Assembly (NCBI GenBank): GCA_022792945.1
Contig: JAAWBZ010000103.1
Location: 1-51,466 of the forward strand
Origin: Oscillospiraceae bacterium
GTDB lineage: Bacteria; Bacillota; Clostridia; Oscillospirales; Oscillospiraceae
Direction: 5' to 3'
DNA length: 51,466 nucleotides
Below are positions 16,640 to 24,516 of this stretch, piece after piece. The position numbers and the translations under genes were made by a program. The notes under the pieces were generated by a model. The model saw only the letters and a program-made list of their open reading frames with translations. It ran no database searches and was not told the origin of the DNA. Each line of letters starts with the position of its first letter. Within the stretch, counting starts at the first letter, position 1.

Positions 16640-17145
16640 GATGTCCCCTGAAGAATCCTGGATAGCAGCTGCTGTCCAGGATCCTGCGTCCAACTGTGGA
16701 CTGCAAGAAAACCCATACTTCTCGGGTGGATTGGAGAATTGGATCGCGGGGATGTACCCGGTAATGCCCAGAAGCTCCACTCCCCGGTGGACAGCGCCAG
16801 TTTCATACCCTCGATCCAGAGCAAGCCGGTCCATCGGAACACCCATATTCTTTTGCCGCTCCAAATGCCGCAGGACCAGTAGGAGTTCCTTCTCGTTGGC
16901 GGCTTTTTGAACCCGGGCTGATTGGAAAGCTCTTCATCCACGGAATCAAGATAGCTCTGCATACTCTGTACAGCTTCTATTTTTACATCTCTTCGATCTG
17001 CCTTTTTCTTGATACATTGGCTGGAATATAGCTTCCATCCGTAGCCATGGCTTTTCCGTCGATGGGACCGCTGGCTATTCGCTACTTTGTCAGCAGGTCC
17101 TCTGACTTTGGCAAATTGTAGTTCTCTCCAACAGCTAACCCGCAT
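16640..17145 (-). pseudogene. IS1182-type transposase remnant
   Basis: Minus-strand pieces match IS1182-family transposases: VQSMQSYLDSVDEELSNQPG and FKKPP (about 16985-16905), then in another frame LALDRGYETGAVHRGVELLG, ITGYIPAIQF and SNPPEKYGF (about 16835-16710). The segment between these blocks is deleted, and both ends of the protein are missing or scrambled. The minus-strand stretch 16296-16640 is open but I do not recognise it; it may be rearranged flanking DNA. Positions 17146-17222 hold nothing recognisable. Not functional. Confidence 0.7.
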
Positions 17146-17222
17146 TTACGCTTGACCTGAGAGATATTAAGAGAAGATATCTTCAACCCAAACCTCCCCC
17201 ACACATAAGCCTTGATCTCCCC

Positions 17223-18647
17223 CTATGTCGTTCTGCTTTCCGCTGGGGTGACCTCCAGTTCGTCCAAGTCCAGCCCGACTCGGGTCGCATCATCCGGCTG
17301 TTGTTTGGACAGGCAAACAACCGTCTCCACGTGGGCGCAGCGGGGGAACATATCGACGGCACGGGCGGTCTGGGGTTGATAGGCGTGGGCTTGCAGGCGC
17401 GCAATGTCTCGGGCCATGGTCGCGGGATCGCAGGAAACGTAGACGATCCGCCGCGGGGCCATGGCCGCCATGGCCTCTATCACCTGCGGAGCCAGCCCCT
17501 TGCGGGGCGGGTCCACGAGGATGACCTCTGGCCGGATGCCCTCCTGGGCAAAACGCTGTGCGGCCTCACCCGCGTCGGCGCAGAGGAATTCCGCGTTTTC
17601 CACGCCGTTGCGCACCGCGTTCTTCCGGGCGTCAGCCACAGCGGACGCCACCGCCTCCACGCCGTAGACTCGCCCCGCGCGGCCCGCGGCGCAGAGAGTG
17701 ATGGTGCCAGTACCGCAATAGAGGTCCAGGACCGTTTCCGTGCCATGGAGCTCCGCGAGATCCAGCGCTGTCTCGTATAAACGCTCGGCCTGGGCGCGGT
17801 TGACCTGGAAAAAGGAGCGGACGGACAGGCGGAAGCAAAGGCCGCAGAGTGTCTCCTTCAGATAATCCTGGCCCCAGAGCGTCACAAATTTCTCGCCCAG
17901 CACGGCGTTGCCCCGCCGGCGGTTCTCGTTCCAGATCAAGCCGCAGAGCTCCGGCACTGCCTGCCGCAGGGCCGCGGGGAGCGCCTGGGCCTGAACGGGC
18001 GGCGGGCCGTTGGCCACAACGCAGGCCAGGACCGCGCCGCTGCGGGCCGTGCGGACATAGATGTGGCGCACCAGGCCGGCGTGGTTTTTTTCGTCGTAGG
18101 CCGGGATGTTCCACAGGCGCATCCAGGCCAGGACGGCGTCCTTGACGGCATCGGCGGCGGGCGGCTGGATGAGGCAACGGGCCACTGGGAGGACCCGGTG
18201 GGTGCGGGCCTCGAAAAAGCCGGCGATGGGATCGTTCGGGCCGGGGGCCACGGGGTATTGGGCCTTGTTGCGGTAGCCGCGGCAGGTCTCGCCGCCCAGG
18301 ATGGGCACCTCGCCCGGGTCCCAGCCGCCGATACGTGTGAGGGCGTCCCGGACGCGCTGGGCCTTCAGCCGCAGTTCCTCCTGGTACTCCATATGCCAGA
18401 AGGCGCAGCCGCCGCAGCGCTTGCCCAGGGGACAGGCCCGGGCGGTGCGGTGGGGAGAGACGGTATCTAGGCGCGTCAGGTGGGCATGGGCGGCGGTGCG
18501 GCCCACATGGTCGATCTGCGCGAGGCCGGCTTCACCGGCGATGGCGTCCCGGACAAATACGGCCATGCCGTCCGGCGCGCGGGCAACGCCCCAGCCCTCG
18601 CTGGTGTAGCCGGTAATCTCTATGGGGATGGTGTCGTTCCGTTTCAC
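17223..18647 (-). CDS. rlmD: 23S rRNA (uracil-5-)-methyltransferase RlmD-like
   Basis: 474-aa TrmA/RlmD-family SAM methyltransferase that methylates uracil C5 in 23S rRNA. N-terminal TRAM RNA-binding domain (residues 6-60). [4Fe-4S] ligands C72, C78, C81 in CPLGKRCGGC plus the Cys of VARCLIQ. SAM site VLDLYCGTGTITL; catalytic region VLVDPPRKGL and nucleophile Cys in VYVSCDPATMARD. Start is GTG at 18647, overlapping the lipoprotein stop as GTGA with GGAGG 11 nt upstream. The C-terminal tail beyond about residue 455 (DDATRVGLDLDELEVTPAE) abuts the IS-remnant region and may be shortened or altered. Several paralogues exist in Firmicutes, so the exact uridine is uncertain. Confidence 0.85.
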   Translation of the reverse strand: MKRNDTIPIEITGYTSEGWGVARAPDGMAVFVRDAIAGEAGLAQIDHVGRTAAHAHLTRLDTVSPHRTARACPLGKRCGGCAFWHMEYQEELRLKAQRVRDALTRIGGWDPGEVPILGGETCRGYRNKAQYPVAPGPNDPIAGFFEARTHRVLPVARCLIQPPAADAVKDAVLAWMRLWNIPAYDEKNHAGLVRHIYVRTARSGAVLACVVANGPPPVQAQALPAALRQAVPELCGLIWNENRRRGNAVLGEKFVTLWGQDYLKETLCGLCFRLSVRSFFQVNRAQAERLYETALDLAELHGTETVLDLYCGTGTITLCAAGRAGRVYGVEAVASAVADARKNAVRNGVENAEFLCADAGEAAQRFAQEGIRPEVILVDPPRKGLAPQVIEAMAAMAPRRIVYVSCDPATMARDIARLQAHAYQPQTARAVDMFPRCAHVETVVCLSKQQPDDATRVGLDLDELEVTPAESRTT

Positions 18648-19501
18648 GCAGCAATATCCTCCAGCTGGCTCCAGGGGATGGCAAAGACGGCGGCGCCGGC
18701 GCCCAGCTCATTTTCCTGGTAGAACACCACGTAGGCGTCCTCGGTGACGTAGAAATGCTCCTTCCGCAGGGCGCGCAGGGCCATGTCCTCCCACTGGGCG
18801 AAATAATTCTGGTCGTGGTAGGGATCCTCGCTGATCTGCTGCCGGACGCATTCCGCCAGGCGCGCCATGTAGATCTCCTCTGGCACGGCAAAGAAATTGT
18901 CCGCGGTCATCAGTCCGCCGGTGAGGCAGTCAAAGGTCTCGCCGTAATAGGTGACCGTACGAAGGCCCGTGTCGTCGCCGAAGACGGTGACGGTGCGGGC
19001 AATGGAAATTATTTGATCGAACCGCGCCAGCTCGTTTTCGGCGGTGACGGTGTAATGGTACTGACCATTTTCTGTCAGCTCCATGACCTCGCCGGTGCAG
19101 AGATCGTTGAGCTTCTCAAATACATTTTGGTAGTAAGCGTTGATGATCTGATCGGCCTGCTCCGAGCCAGTGTGTACGCTCAGGCCGGTGGGGTAGAGGG
19201 TCACCGCCGCCGCCCCGTTCCCGCTATGGAACTCGCTGGCAGTATCCGTGGCAAGCAAAATAGGCTGCGATACCTCCAGCGGTTCTTCCTGCTCCTCCGG
19301 CGGCGTGATCGGTTCCTCCGGAGGCTCTGCCGGAGCGGACGGTTCCGCCGGTTCCGCAGGTTCTGCCGGCGGCTCTGGCTGTGCAGTGGCAGGCAGCTCC
19401 GTGGACTGCTCCGGTTCGGCGGGGCTTGTGGGCGTCTGCTGGCAGGCGGTGAGGCTGCACAGCAGCAAAGCGGCAAGAAGCGCCGCGATCCATCGTTTCA
19501 T
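18644..19501 (-). CDS. Secreted lipoprotein with DUF3298/DUF4163-like domain
   Basis: 285 aa. Signal peptide with lipobox SLTAC (Cys20), then a Pro/Glu/Ala-rich spacer (about residues 21-80) that would cross the cell wall, then a globular domain (VTLYPTGLSVHTGS, FDQIISIARTVTVFGD, TVTYYGETFDCLTGG, EDAYVVFYQENELGAGA) resembling the DUF4163-DUF3298 pair found in RsiV-type proteins. RBS AGGAGGA precedes the ATG. It overlaps rlmD by 4 nt, so the two are co-translated, an odd pairing with no obvious common function. No catalytic residues are apparent. A role in envelope sensing is possible, as RsiV binds lysozyme, but no sigma factor gene is adjacent. Confidence 0.8.
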   Translation of the reverse strand: MKRWIAALLAALLLCSLTACQQTPTSPAEPEQSTELPATAQPEPPAEPAEPAEPSAPAEPPEEPITPPEEQEEPLEVSQPILLATDTASEFHSGNGAAAVTLYPTGLSVHTGSEQADQIINAYYQNVFEKLNDLCTGEVMELTENGQYHYTVTAENELARFDQIISIARTVTVFGDDTGLRTVTYYGETFDCLTGGLMTADNFFAVPEEIYMARLAECVRQQISEDPYHDQNYFAQWEDMALRALRKEHFYVTEDAYVVFYQENELGAGAAVFAIPWSQLEDIAA

Positions 19502-19557
19502 TTCGCATTCCTCCTGTTCCTATCCTACCATATTTTCCATGCGGCGTAAAGCCCTCC

Positions 19558-19586
19558 TTGCGCGCCGTGGCCTCTTGCCGTATACT
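19558..19586 (+). promoter_or_regulatory. Promoter of the radical SAM gene
   Basis: -35 TTGCGC (19558-19563), 17-nt spacer, -10 TATACT (19581-19586), 33 nt before the ATG at 19619. Confidence 0.5.
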
Positions 19587-19618
19587 ATAAATACAGAAAT
19601 AGGGAAGGGGAGCTGGAC

Positions 19619-20503
19619 ATGCTTTCGTATACGCGCTGCACCCTTTGCCCCCGCGGCTGCGGGGTGGACCGGACGGCGGGGCAGGTGGGCTTCTGCCGGA
19701 TGCCGGGTCAGGTGCGTGCCGCACGAGCGGCGGCACATTACTGGGAGGAACCTTTGATCTCGGGGAGCTTCGGCTCAGGGGCGGTGTTCTTTTCCGGGTG
19801 CACGCTGCGGTGCGTCTACTGCCAGAACGCGGAGCTTTCCCACGGCGGCTTCGGTGAGACGCTGGACAGCAGGCGCCTGCGGGTGATTTTCGAGCGGCTG
19901 GTGGATGAGGGCGTACAGAATATCAATCTGGTGACGCCCACCCACTTTCTGCCGGATATTCTGCCGGCCCTGCGGCCCAGACTCCCAGTGCCGGTGGTGT
20001 ATAACTGCGGCGGTTACGAGTCCGTGGAAACCCTGCGGGCGCTGGAGGGGTATGTGGACGTTTATCTGCCGGACTTCAAGTACAGTGATGCTGCCCTGGC
20101 GGCCCGCCTCTCCGGCGCGGCAGACTACCCGGCGGCCTGCGCGGCGGCCATTGCGGAGATGTACCGGCAGGCTGGGCCGTACCGCGTGGAGGACGGACAG
20201 CTGGTACGTGGACTTCTGGTGCGGCATTTGGTCCTGCCGGGATATGTGGACAACTCCCTGGGCGTGGTGGACTGGTTTGCCGATCATTTTGCTCCCGGCG
20301 AAGCGCTGTTTTCCCTGATGGCCCAGTATACGCCCATGGAGCGCGCCCGGACGCTGCCGCCGCTGGACCGTGTTGTCTTAGAGGATGAATACGCGGCTGT
20401 GCGCAGCTGGATGGACCTGCGCGGCGTTTGTGACGGCTTTGTGCAGGACTTCACGGCGGCGGTGCGCGACTTTATACCTGCCTTTGATCTGACGGGTCTT
20501 TAA
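19619..20503 (+). CDS. Radical SAM protein, PflA-like
   Basis: 294-aa radical SAM enzyme. The 4Fe-4S triad is C61, C65, C68 in GCTLRCVYCQN. An N-terminal Cys cluster (C7, C10, C14, C26; CTLCPRGC and GFCR) marks the group often annotated as putative pyruvate-formate-lyase activating enzyme. NLVTPTHFLPDIL and VVYNCGGYES are typical of that group, followed by YLPDFKYSD and the C-terminal VVLEDEYAAVRSWM. The substrate of this group is not established. RBS GGGGAG is close to the ATG. It lies directly upstream of lexA but the SOS-controlled promoter between them makes a shared transcript non-essential. Confidence 0.85.
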   Translation: MLSYTRCTLCPRGCGVDRTAGQVGFCRMPGQVRAARAAAHYWEEPLISGSFGSGAVFFSGCTLRCVYCQNAELSHGGFGETLDSRRLRVIFERLVDEGVQNINLVTPTHFLPDILPALRPRLPVPVVYNCGGYESVETLRALEGYVDVYLPDFKYSDAALAARLSGAADYPAACAAAIAEMYRQAGPYRVEDGQLVRGLLVRHLVLPGYVDNSLGVVDWFADHFAPGEALFSLMAQYTPMERARTLPPLDRVVLEDEYAAVRSWMDLRGVCDGFVQDFTAAVRDFIPAFDLTGL

Positions 20504-20510
20504 AATTCCT

Positions 20511-20549
20511 CAAACAAATGTTTGCTTTTTTACTGTAAATGTGTTATAC
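20511..20549 (+). promoter_or_regulatory. SOS box and promoter of lexA
   Basis: LexA-type box CAAACAAATGTTTG (20511-20524) fits the Gram-positive pattern CGAAC-N4-GTTCG with A for G in the outer half. It overlaps the -35 TTGCTT (20522-20527); 16-nt spacer; -10 TATACT (20544-20549). The same core AAACA-WW-TGTTT precedes uvrA at 41940. Confidence 0.75.
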
Positions 20550-20579
20550 TCGTTGTAAGACCGGAAAGGAGGGCGCGCA

Positions 20580-21173
20580 ATGCCCAGGACCAGCACGAAG
20601 CAGGGAGAAATTCTGGCCTTTCTGCGCCAGTACAGCCGGCGCAACGGCTACGCGCCCTCTGTCCGAGAGATTTGCGCGGCGGTGGGGCTGAAATCCACGG
20701 CCTCGGTGCACTATCACCTCAGTGAGCTGAAGCGCCAGGGCCTGATCGAGATGGATGAGAACAAAAACCGTTCCATCACCTTGCCTGGCTTTGTGGAGCA
20801 GGAGCCCGCTGCGGATCGGATTCCGATTCTCGGCGTTGTGACGGCGGGTCTCCCGATCCTGGCGGTGGAAAATATTGAGGGCTACCTGCCCTGGACGTCG
20901 GGAGAGACGGATTTGTTTGCTCTGCGGGTCCGCGGGGAATCCATGATCGGCGCCGGCATCCTGGACGGTGACGTGGTAGTGGTGCGTCCGCAGCAAACCG
21001 CGGTCAACGGCGATATTGTGGTGGCGCTTTTGGAGGACGAGGCGACGGTGAAGCGCTTCTATCGCAGCGGTGATACGGTCTGCCTCCTGCCCGAGAATCC
21101 GGATTATCCGATTTTGGATGGCCGCTTTGCGTCAATTCTGGGGCGGGTGAAGGCTGTGGTGCGGACTTATTAG
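20580..21173 (+). CDS. lexA: LexA repressor
   Basis: 197-aa SOS master repressor and self-cleaving serine protease. Winged HTH in residues 1-65 (YAPSVREICAAVGLKSTASV, with HYHLSELKRQGLI as the recognition part). Cleavage bond Ala89-Gly90 in VTAGLP. Catalytic Ser121 in RGESMIG and Lys158 in TVKRFY. GGAGG precedes the ATG. Its own box overlaps the promoter, giving negative autoregulation; RecA-stimulated cleavage would release it. All key residues are present and the length is normal. Confidence 0.96.
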   Translation: MPRTSTKQGEILAFLRQYSRRNGYAPSVREICAAVGLKSTASVHYHLSELKRQGLIEMDENKNRSITLPGFVEQEPAADRIPILGVVTAGLPILAVENIEGYLPWTSGETDLFALRVRGESMIGAGILDGDVVVVRPQQTAVNGDIVVALLEDEATVKRFYRSGDTVCLLPENPDYPILDGRFASILGRVKAVVRTY

Positions 21174-21192
21174 GCATTTCGCCGCCAAATGC

Positions 21193-21221
21193 TTGACTTT
21201 TCGGAACTTTTTTGCTATGAT
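21193..21221 (+). promoter_or_regulatory. Promoter of the SLH-CHAP gene
   Basis: -35 TTGACT (21193-21198), 17-nt spacer, -10 TATGAT (21216-21221). The transcript would carry parS site 1 in its 5' leader. Confidence 0.6.
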
Positions 21222-21257
21222 GAACACAGTTTCTGCCTCTGGTGGAGCTGTGTTTTT

Positions 21258-21273
21258 TGTTTCACGTGAAACA
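21258..21273. promoter_or_regulatory. parS site 1
   Basis: Perfect 16-bp TGTTTCACGTGAAACA, the ParB-binding centromere sequence of Firmicutes. It lies between the promoter and RBS of the SLH-CHAP gene, 1.6 kb before parA. Confidence 0.92.
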
Positions 21274-21292
21274 TTGGAAAGGGGAGAGCCGC

Positions 21293-22726
21293 ATGAGAGT
21301 GATTCGCCGCCTGGCGCTCCTGGGGATGACAGGCCTGCTGGCTGCAGCCATGTCACTGCCCTCGACAGCGACGATCTACTACGATGTGCGCACCACCGAT
21401 TGGTTTGCCCCTGCGGCGGGCTTTGTGGTCAATACCGGGCTGTTTACCGGCATGACACCGGGCTATTTTGCCCCCAGCGAGACGATGTCCCGCGGCATGT
21501 TCTACACTGTACTCAGCCGCGCCGCCGGCATACAGGCGGACAACAGCGTCGCCACCAATCTGGTCGATGTGCCGGCAGGGACGTGGTACACCGGTGCTGT
21601 GATTTGGGCCATGATCAGCGGGCTGACAGAATGTGCATCCAATGACCTCTTCGGCGCCTACGAGCCGGTGAGCCGTGCAGAGCTGTGCCGGACGCTGGCG
21701 CGCTATGACCGTCTGACGGGCAGCCTGGCGCTGCCGGCAGCGGGCACGGCGACCTTCCCGGATTTGGGCGGCGTGGATGAGGAGACCAGCGCAGCCATCG
21801 CTTCCTGTCAGGCAGCGGGTGTGGTGCAGGGTCACAACACCGGCCTCTTTGATCCCCATGGCACAGCCACGCGGGCGGAGGTTGCACAAATGCTGCACAA
21901 CTTCTTCACACTCCCGCAGCTGCCGCCGCTCCCGACGTCTGCACAGCAGCTGGTACCCTGGGACACCATCAACGGCTGGGAAGGAACTTTAGAGGGAGAT
22001 TTCCCCTTAGCTGACGCGGACCAGGTCAGCGCAGAAATGGCCATCACCCTCAACTGCCGCATTCTCCAGGAGAACCACCCCAGAACATTGGCTCCATCGG
22101 GCACCACGCTGGATGATGACCCCAAGCACGTGACGAACTACGGAACCGAGGGAACCATCGACTGTGTTCACGTCTCGACTGTGCTGCACAACCGCAACAA
22201 CGATGTGGACGCCGGCGTTGCACTGAACGGACGCCAGGAATACTATGGCTACGTTTTGCAGGTGGACGGCGTTCTGGCCCAGGACCGCTGGCACGCGGCA
22301 GCAGAGGAGACCGGCAAGGACATCTGGCAATGCACCTGGTGGGTATGGGGACGCGCCTCACAATATATGGAACTGGCCTACGGGCTGGATCTGGAGACGG
22401 TCTGCGGCGGCACGAACAATTTCGGCCATGCCTGGCGCTATTATAATGGACTCAAGCCCTATTTTCTAAGTGATTGGACGCCCTCAGCGAATTCCATTGT
22501 CTCCTGGGATTCCTCCACCTATGGCCATGTAGCCTATGTGGAAGCGGTGGATGACAATGGCATCTGGGTCTCCATGGCTGACAGCGGCCATGCCTGGCGG
22601 GGCGTGACGTACATACCCAAGGGCGATGATCCCGACAATCCCTATCACCTTTACTGGTACCCCGACGAGCAGTTCAACGGCTTTAACCACCTGGATTTTG
22701 CCGCCGACGGGACGCCCATCGGATAG
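21293..22726 (+). CDS. SLH-domain surface protein with CHAP peptidoglycan-hydrolase domain
   Basis: 477 aa, exported. The signal peptide (RVIRRLALLG then hydrophobic core to about residue 27) ends near STATIYY. Three S-layer-homology repeats follow (about residues 29-205; DWFAPAAGFVVNTGLFTG, WYTGAVIWAMISGLTE, ATRAEVAQMLHNFF) that bind pyruvylated wall polymer. The C-terminal CHAP domain has Cys347 (WQCTWWVWGRA), the GHAWRY segment and His412 (YGHVAYVEAV), so it probably cleaves peptidoglycan amide bonds. The ATG at 21293 has GGGGAG upstream; an earlier in-frame ATG at 21242 would put the parS palindrome inside the coding region and is rejected. Sits between two parS sites. Confidence 0.88.
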   Translation: MRVIRRLALLGMTGLLAAAMSLPSTATIYYDVRTTDWFAPAAGFVVNTGLFTGMTPGYFAPSETMSRGMFYTVLSRAAGIQADNSVATNLVDVPAGTWYTGAVIWAMISGLTECASNDLFGAYEPVSRAELCRTLARYDRLTGSLALPAAGTATFPDLGGVDEETSAAIASCQAAGVVQGHNTGLFDPHGTATRAEVAQMLHNFFTLPQLPPLPTSAQQLVPWDTINGWEGTLEGDFPLADADQVSAEMAITLNCRILQENHPRTLAPSGTTLDDDPKHVTNYGTEGTIDCVHVSTVLHNRNNDVDAGVALNGRQEYYGYVLQVDGVLAQDRWHAAAEETGKDIWQCTWWVWGRASQYMELAYGLDLETVCGGTNNFGHAWRYYNGLKPYFLSDWTPSANSIVSWDSSTYGHVAYVEAVDDNGIWVSMADSGHAWRGVTYIPKGDDPDNPYHLYWYPDEQFNGFNHLDFAADGTPIG

Positions 22727-22734
22727 CGACCCAC

Positions 22735-22762
22735 GGTCCTCCGCTTCGGCGGGGGACCTTTT
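22735..22762 (+). terminator. Terminator of the SLH-CHAP gene
   Basis: 10-bp stem with one G-U pair, GGTCCTCCGC (22735-22744) and GCGGGGGACC (22749-22758), capped by a TTCG tetraloop and followed by TTTT, which is also the left edge of the parS palindrome. Confidence 0.75.
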
Positions 22763-22780
22763 GTTTCACGTGAAACAAAA
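22759..22780. promoter_or_regulatory. parS site 2
   Basis: The 16-bp core TGTTTCACGTGAAACA (22762-22777) extends to a perfect 22-bp palindrome with TTT/AAA ends. It is 24 nt upstream of the parA -35 box, so ParB bound here could also repress parA-parB. Confidence 0.93.
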
Positions 22781-22803
22781 ACAGGCAAATCATTTGTTTT
22801 TGG

Positions 22804-22831
22804 TTGAAATTCCGCAAATATGTGATATAAT
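22804..22831 (+). promoter_or_regulatory. Promoter of the parA operon
   Basis: -35 TTGAAA (22804-22809), 16-nt spacer, consensus -10 TATAAT (22826-22831), 50 nt before parA. Confidence 0.6.
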
Positions 22832-22880
22832 GTCAAAGGCGCGTGCTCTGCGCCGAACTCACAGAAGAAAGGAGCGGCCT

Positions 22881-23642
22881 ATGGGAACCATCCTCTCCAT
22901 CGTCAATCAAAAAGGCGGCGTCGGCAAGACCACCACCGCCGTCAATCTCACAGCCGCCCTCACCGAGCAGGGCAGGCGGGTCCTGCTCTGCGATTTTGAC
23001 CCCCAGGCCAACGCCACCTCAGGTCTAGGGGTGGACAAGGATCAGGTGCGTGCCAGCACCTATGATCTGGTCATCAACGGCGCCGATCCACGCACAGCTG
23101 TGGTCCATACAAAATTCGGCGACCTCCTGCCCTCGTCACCGGCGCTGTCCGGCGCAGGTGTGGAGCTGGTGGGGGTCGGAGACCGGGAGCATCAGCTCCG
23201 CCGGGTGCTGCAAGGTCTGCGGACGGACTACGACTATCTCTTTGTGGACTGCCCGCCGTCCCTGGAACTGCTGACCCTCAACGCCCTGTGCGCCGCCGAC
23301 CGGATTTTGATTCCCGTACAGTGCGAATACTACGCCCTGGAGGGTCTGCGCGACCTGATGACCAGCCTGCGGGCCGTCAAACGGGGCCTCAACCCTCGGC
23401 TGGACATCTTTGGCGTGCTGCTGACCATGTTCGACGGACGGACCAACCTCTCCATGCAGGTGGCGGAAGAGGTGCGCCGGTTTTTCCCTGGGAAGGTGTT
23501 CTCAGCGGTGATTCCCCGCAACGTGCGCCTCTCAGAGGCCCCCAGCCACGGGCTCCCGGTGCTGGCCTATGATCGATACAGCCGCGGCGCGGAGTGCTAT
23601 CTGGCGCTGGCGGCGGAAATTCTCCGGAAGGAGGCGGTGTGA
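22881..23642 (+). CDS. parA: Chromosome-partitioning ATPase ParA (Soj)
   Basis: 253-aa ParA/MinD-type ATPase that, with ParB and parS, segregates origins and (as Soj) can regulate DnaA. Deviant Walker A QKGGVGKTTT near residues 9-18, the switch DFDPQANATSGLG, and Walker B LFVDCPPSLELL. The ATG at 22881 has GAAAGGAG in front; an open frame further upstream is spurious because it runs through the terminator and parS. Overlaps parB by 1 nt (TGATG). Confidence 0.95.
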   Translation: MGTILSIVNQKGGVGKTTTAVNLTAALTEQGRRVLLCDFDPQANATSGLGVDKDQVRASTYDLVINGADPRTAVVHTKFGDLLPSSPALSGAGVELVGVGDREHQLRRVLQGLRTDYDYLFVDCPPSLELLTLNALCAADRILIPVQCEYYALEGLRDLMTSLRAVKRGLNPRLDIFGVLLTMFDGRTNLSMQVAEEVRRFFPGKVFSAVIPRNVRLSEAPSHGLPVLAYDRYSRGAECYLALAAEILRKEAV

Positions 23643-24514
23643 TGCCCGCGCAGAAGGGACTGGGCAAGGGCCTGGGGGCACTGTTTGGCGATATGAGTCC
23701 GGCAGTCCAGGGAGAAAGCCCAAATTTACAGCTCCCAATTCAAAAAATTGAACCAAATCCGTTGCAGCCCCGCAAGAACTTTGACGAGGAAGAATTACAG
23801 GCCCTGGCTGACTCCATTGGTCAGCACGGTGTTTTGCAGCCTCTGGCAGTACGGCGGAGGGAAAACGGCTTTTATCAGATCATCGCCGGCGAGCGCCGCT
23901 GGCGAGCCGCACGTTTGGCAGGCCTCACGGAAATCCCAGCGGTTGTGCTGGATGTGGACGACAAGACGGCGGCGGAGCTGGCGCTGATTGAAAATCTCCA
24001 GCGCCAGGATCTAAACCCGGTGGAGGAGGCCATGGGCTACCGCCGCCTGCTGGATGAGTACGGCATGACCCAGGAGCAGGCCGCAGAGCGCGTAGGCAAA
24101 TCCCGCCCGGCCGTAGCCAACGCCCTGCGGCTGCTGACCCTGCCGGAGGAGATCCTCACGCTGCTGGCACAGGGGAAGCTCAGCGCAGGACACGCCCGGG
24201 CAGTGCTGACACTCAAGGAGCCGGAAAAGCAGCTGGCCGCGGCGCAAAAAATTTACGCCCTGGAGCTGTCCGTCCGTCAGGCGGAGCTGATGTGCCGCTC
24301 CATGTCCAAGGAAAAGGCCGAAAAGCCGCCCAAGGAGGTACTGGAGGTGGACTATATCGCCGAATGCGAACAGTCCCTGTCCCGCCGCCTCGGCCGCGGC
24401 GTCAAGATCATCAACGGAAAGCGCAAGGGCCATCTGGACCTGGAATTCTACGGACCGGATGACCTGCAGCAGCTGCTGGACCTTCTGGAGCAGCTGCGGC
24501 ACAAGGAGGACTGA
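23642..24514 (+). CDS. parB: Chromosome-partitioning protein ParB (Spo0J)
   Basis: 290-aa CTP-dependent DNA clamp. N-terminal ParA-stimulating tail (KGLGKGLGALFGD), CTPase domain with the C motif IIAGERRWRAARLAG and ALIENLQRQDLNP, HTH for parS (MTQEQAAERVGKSRPAVANA), and a C-terminal dimerisation segment after about residue 245. The start overlaps the parA stop as TGATG. Two perfect parS sites lie just upstream. It is followed after 2 nt by a membrane coiled-coil gene, so the operon extends to serS. Confidence 0.96.
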   Translation: MPAQKGLGKGLGALFGDMSPAVQGESPNLQLPIQKIEPNPLQPRKNFDEEELQALADSIGQHGVLQPLAVRRRENGFYQIIAGERRWRAARLAGLTEIPAVVLDVDDKTAAELALIENLQRQDLNPVEEAMGYRRLLDEYGMTQEQAAERVGKSRPAVANALRLLTLPEEILTLLAQGKLSAGHARAVLTLKEPEKQLAAAQKIYALELSVRQAELMCRSMSKEKAEKPPKEVLEVDYIAECEQSLSRRLGRGVKIINGKRKGHLDLEFYGPDDLQQLLDLLEQLRHKED

Positions 24515-24516
24515 CC

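Noticed and set aside
21174-21192. Short hairpin GCATTT...AAATGC region after lexA (up to about 21195) as a terminator
   Set aside because: Only six base pairs with no T-tract, overlapping the next promoter; too weak to call.
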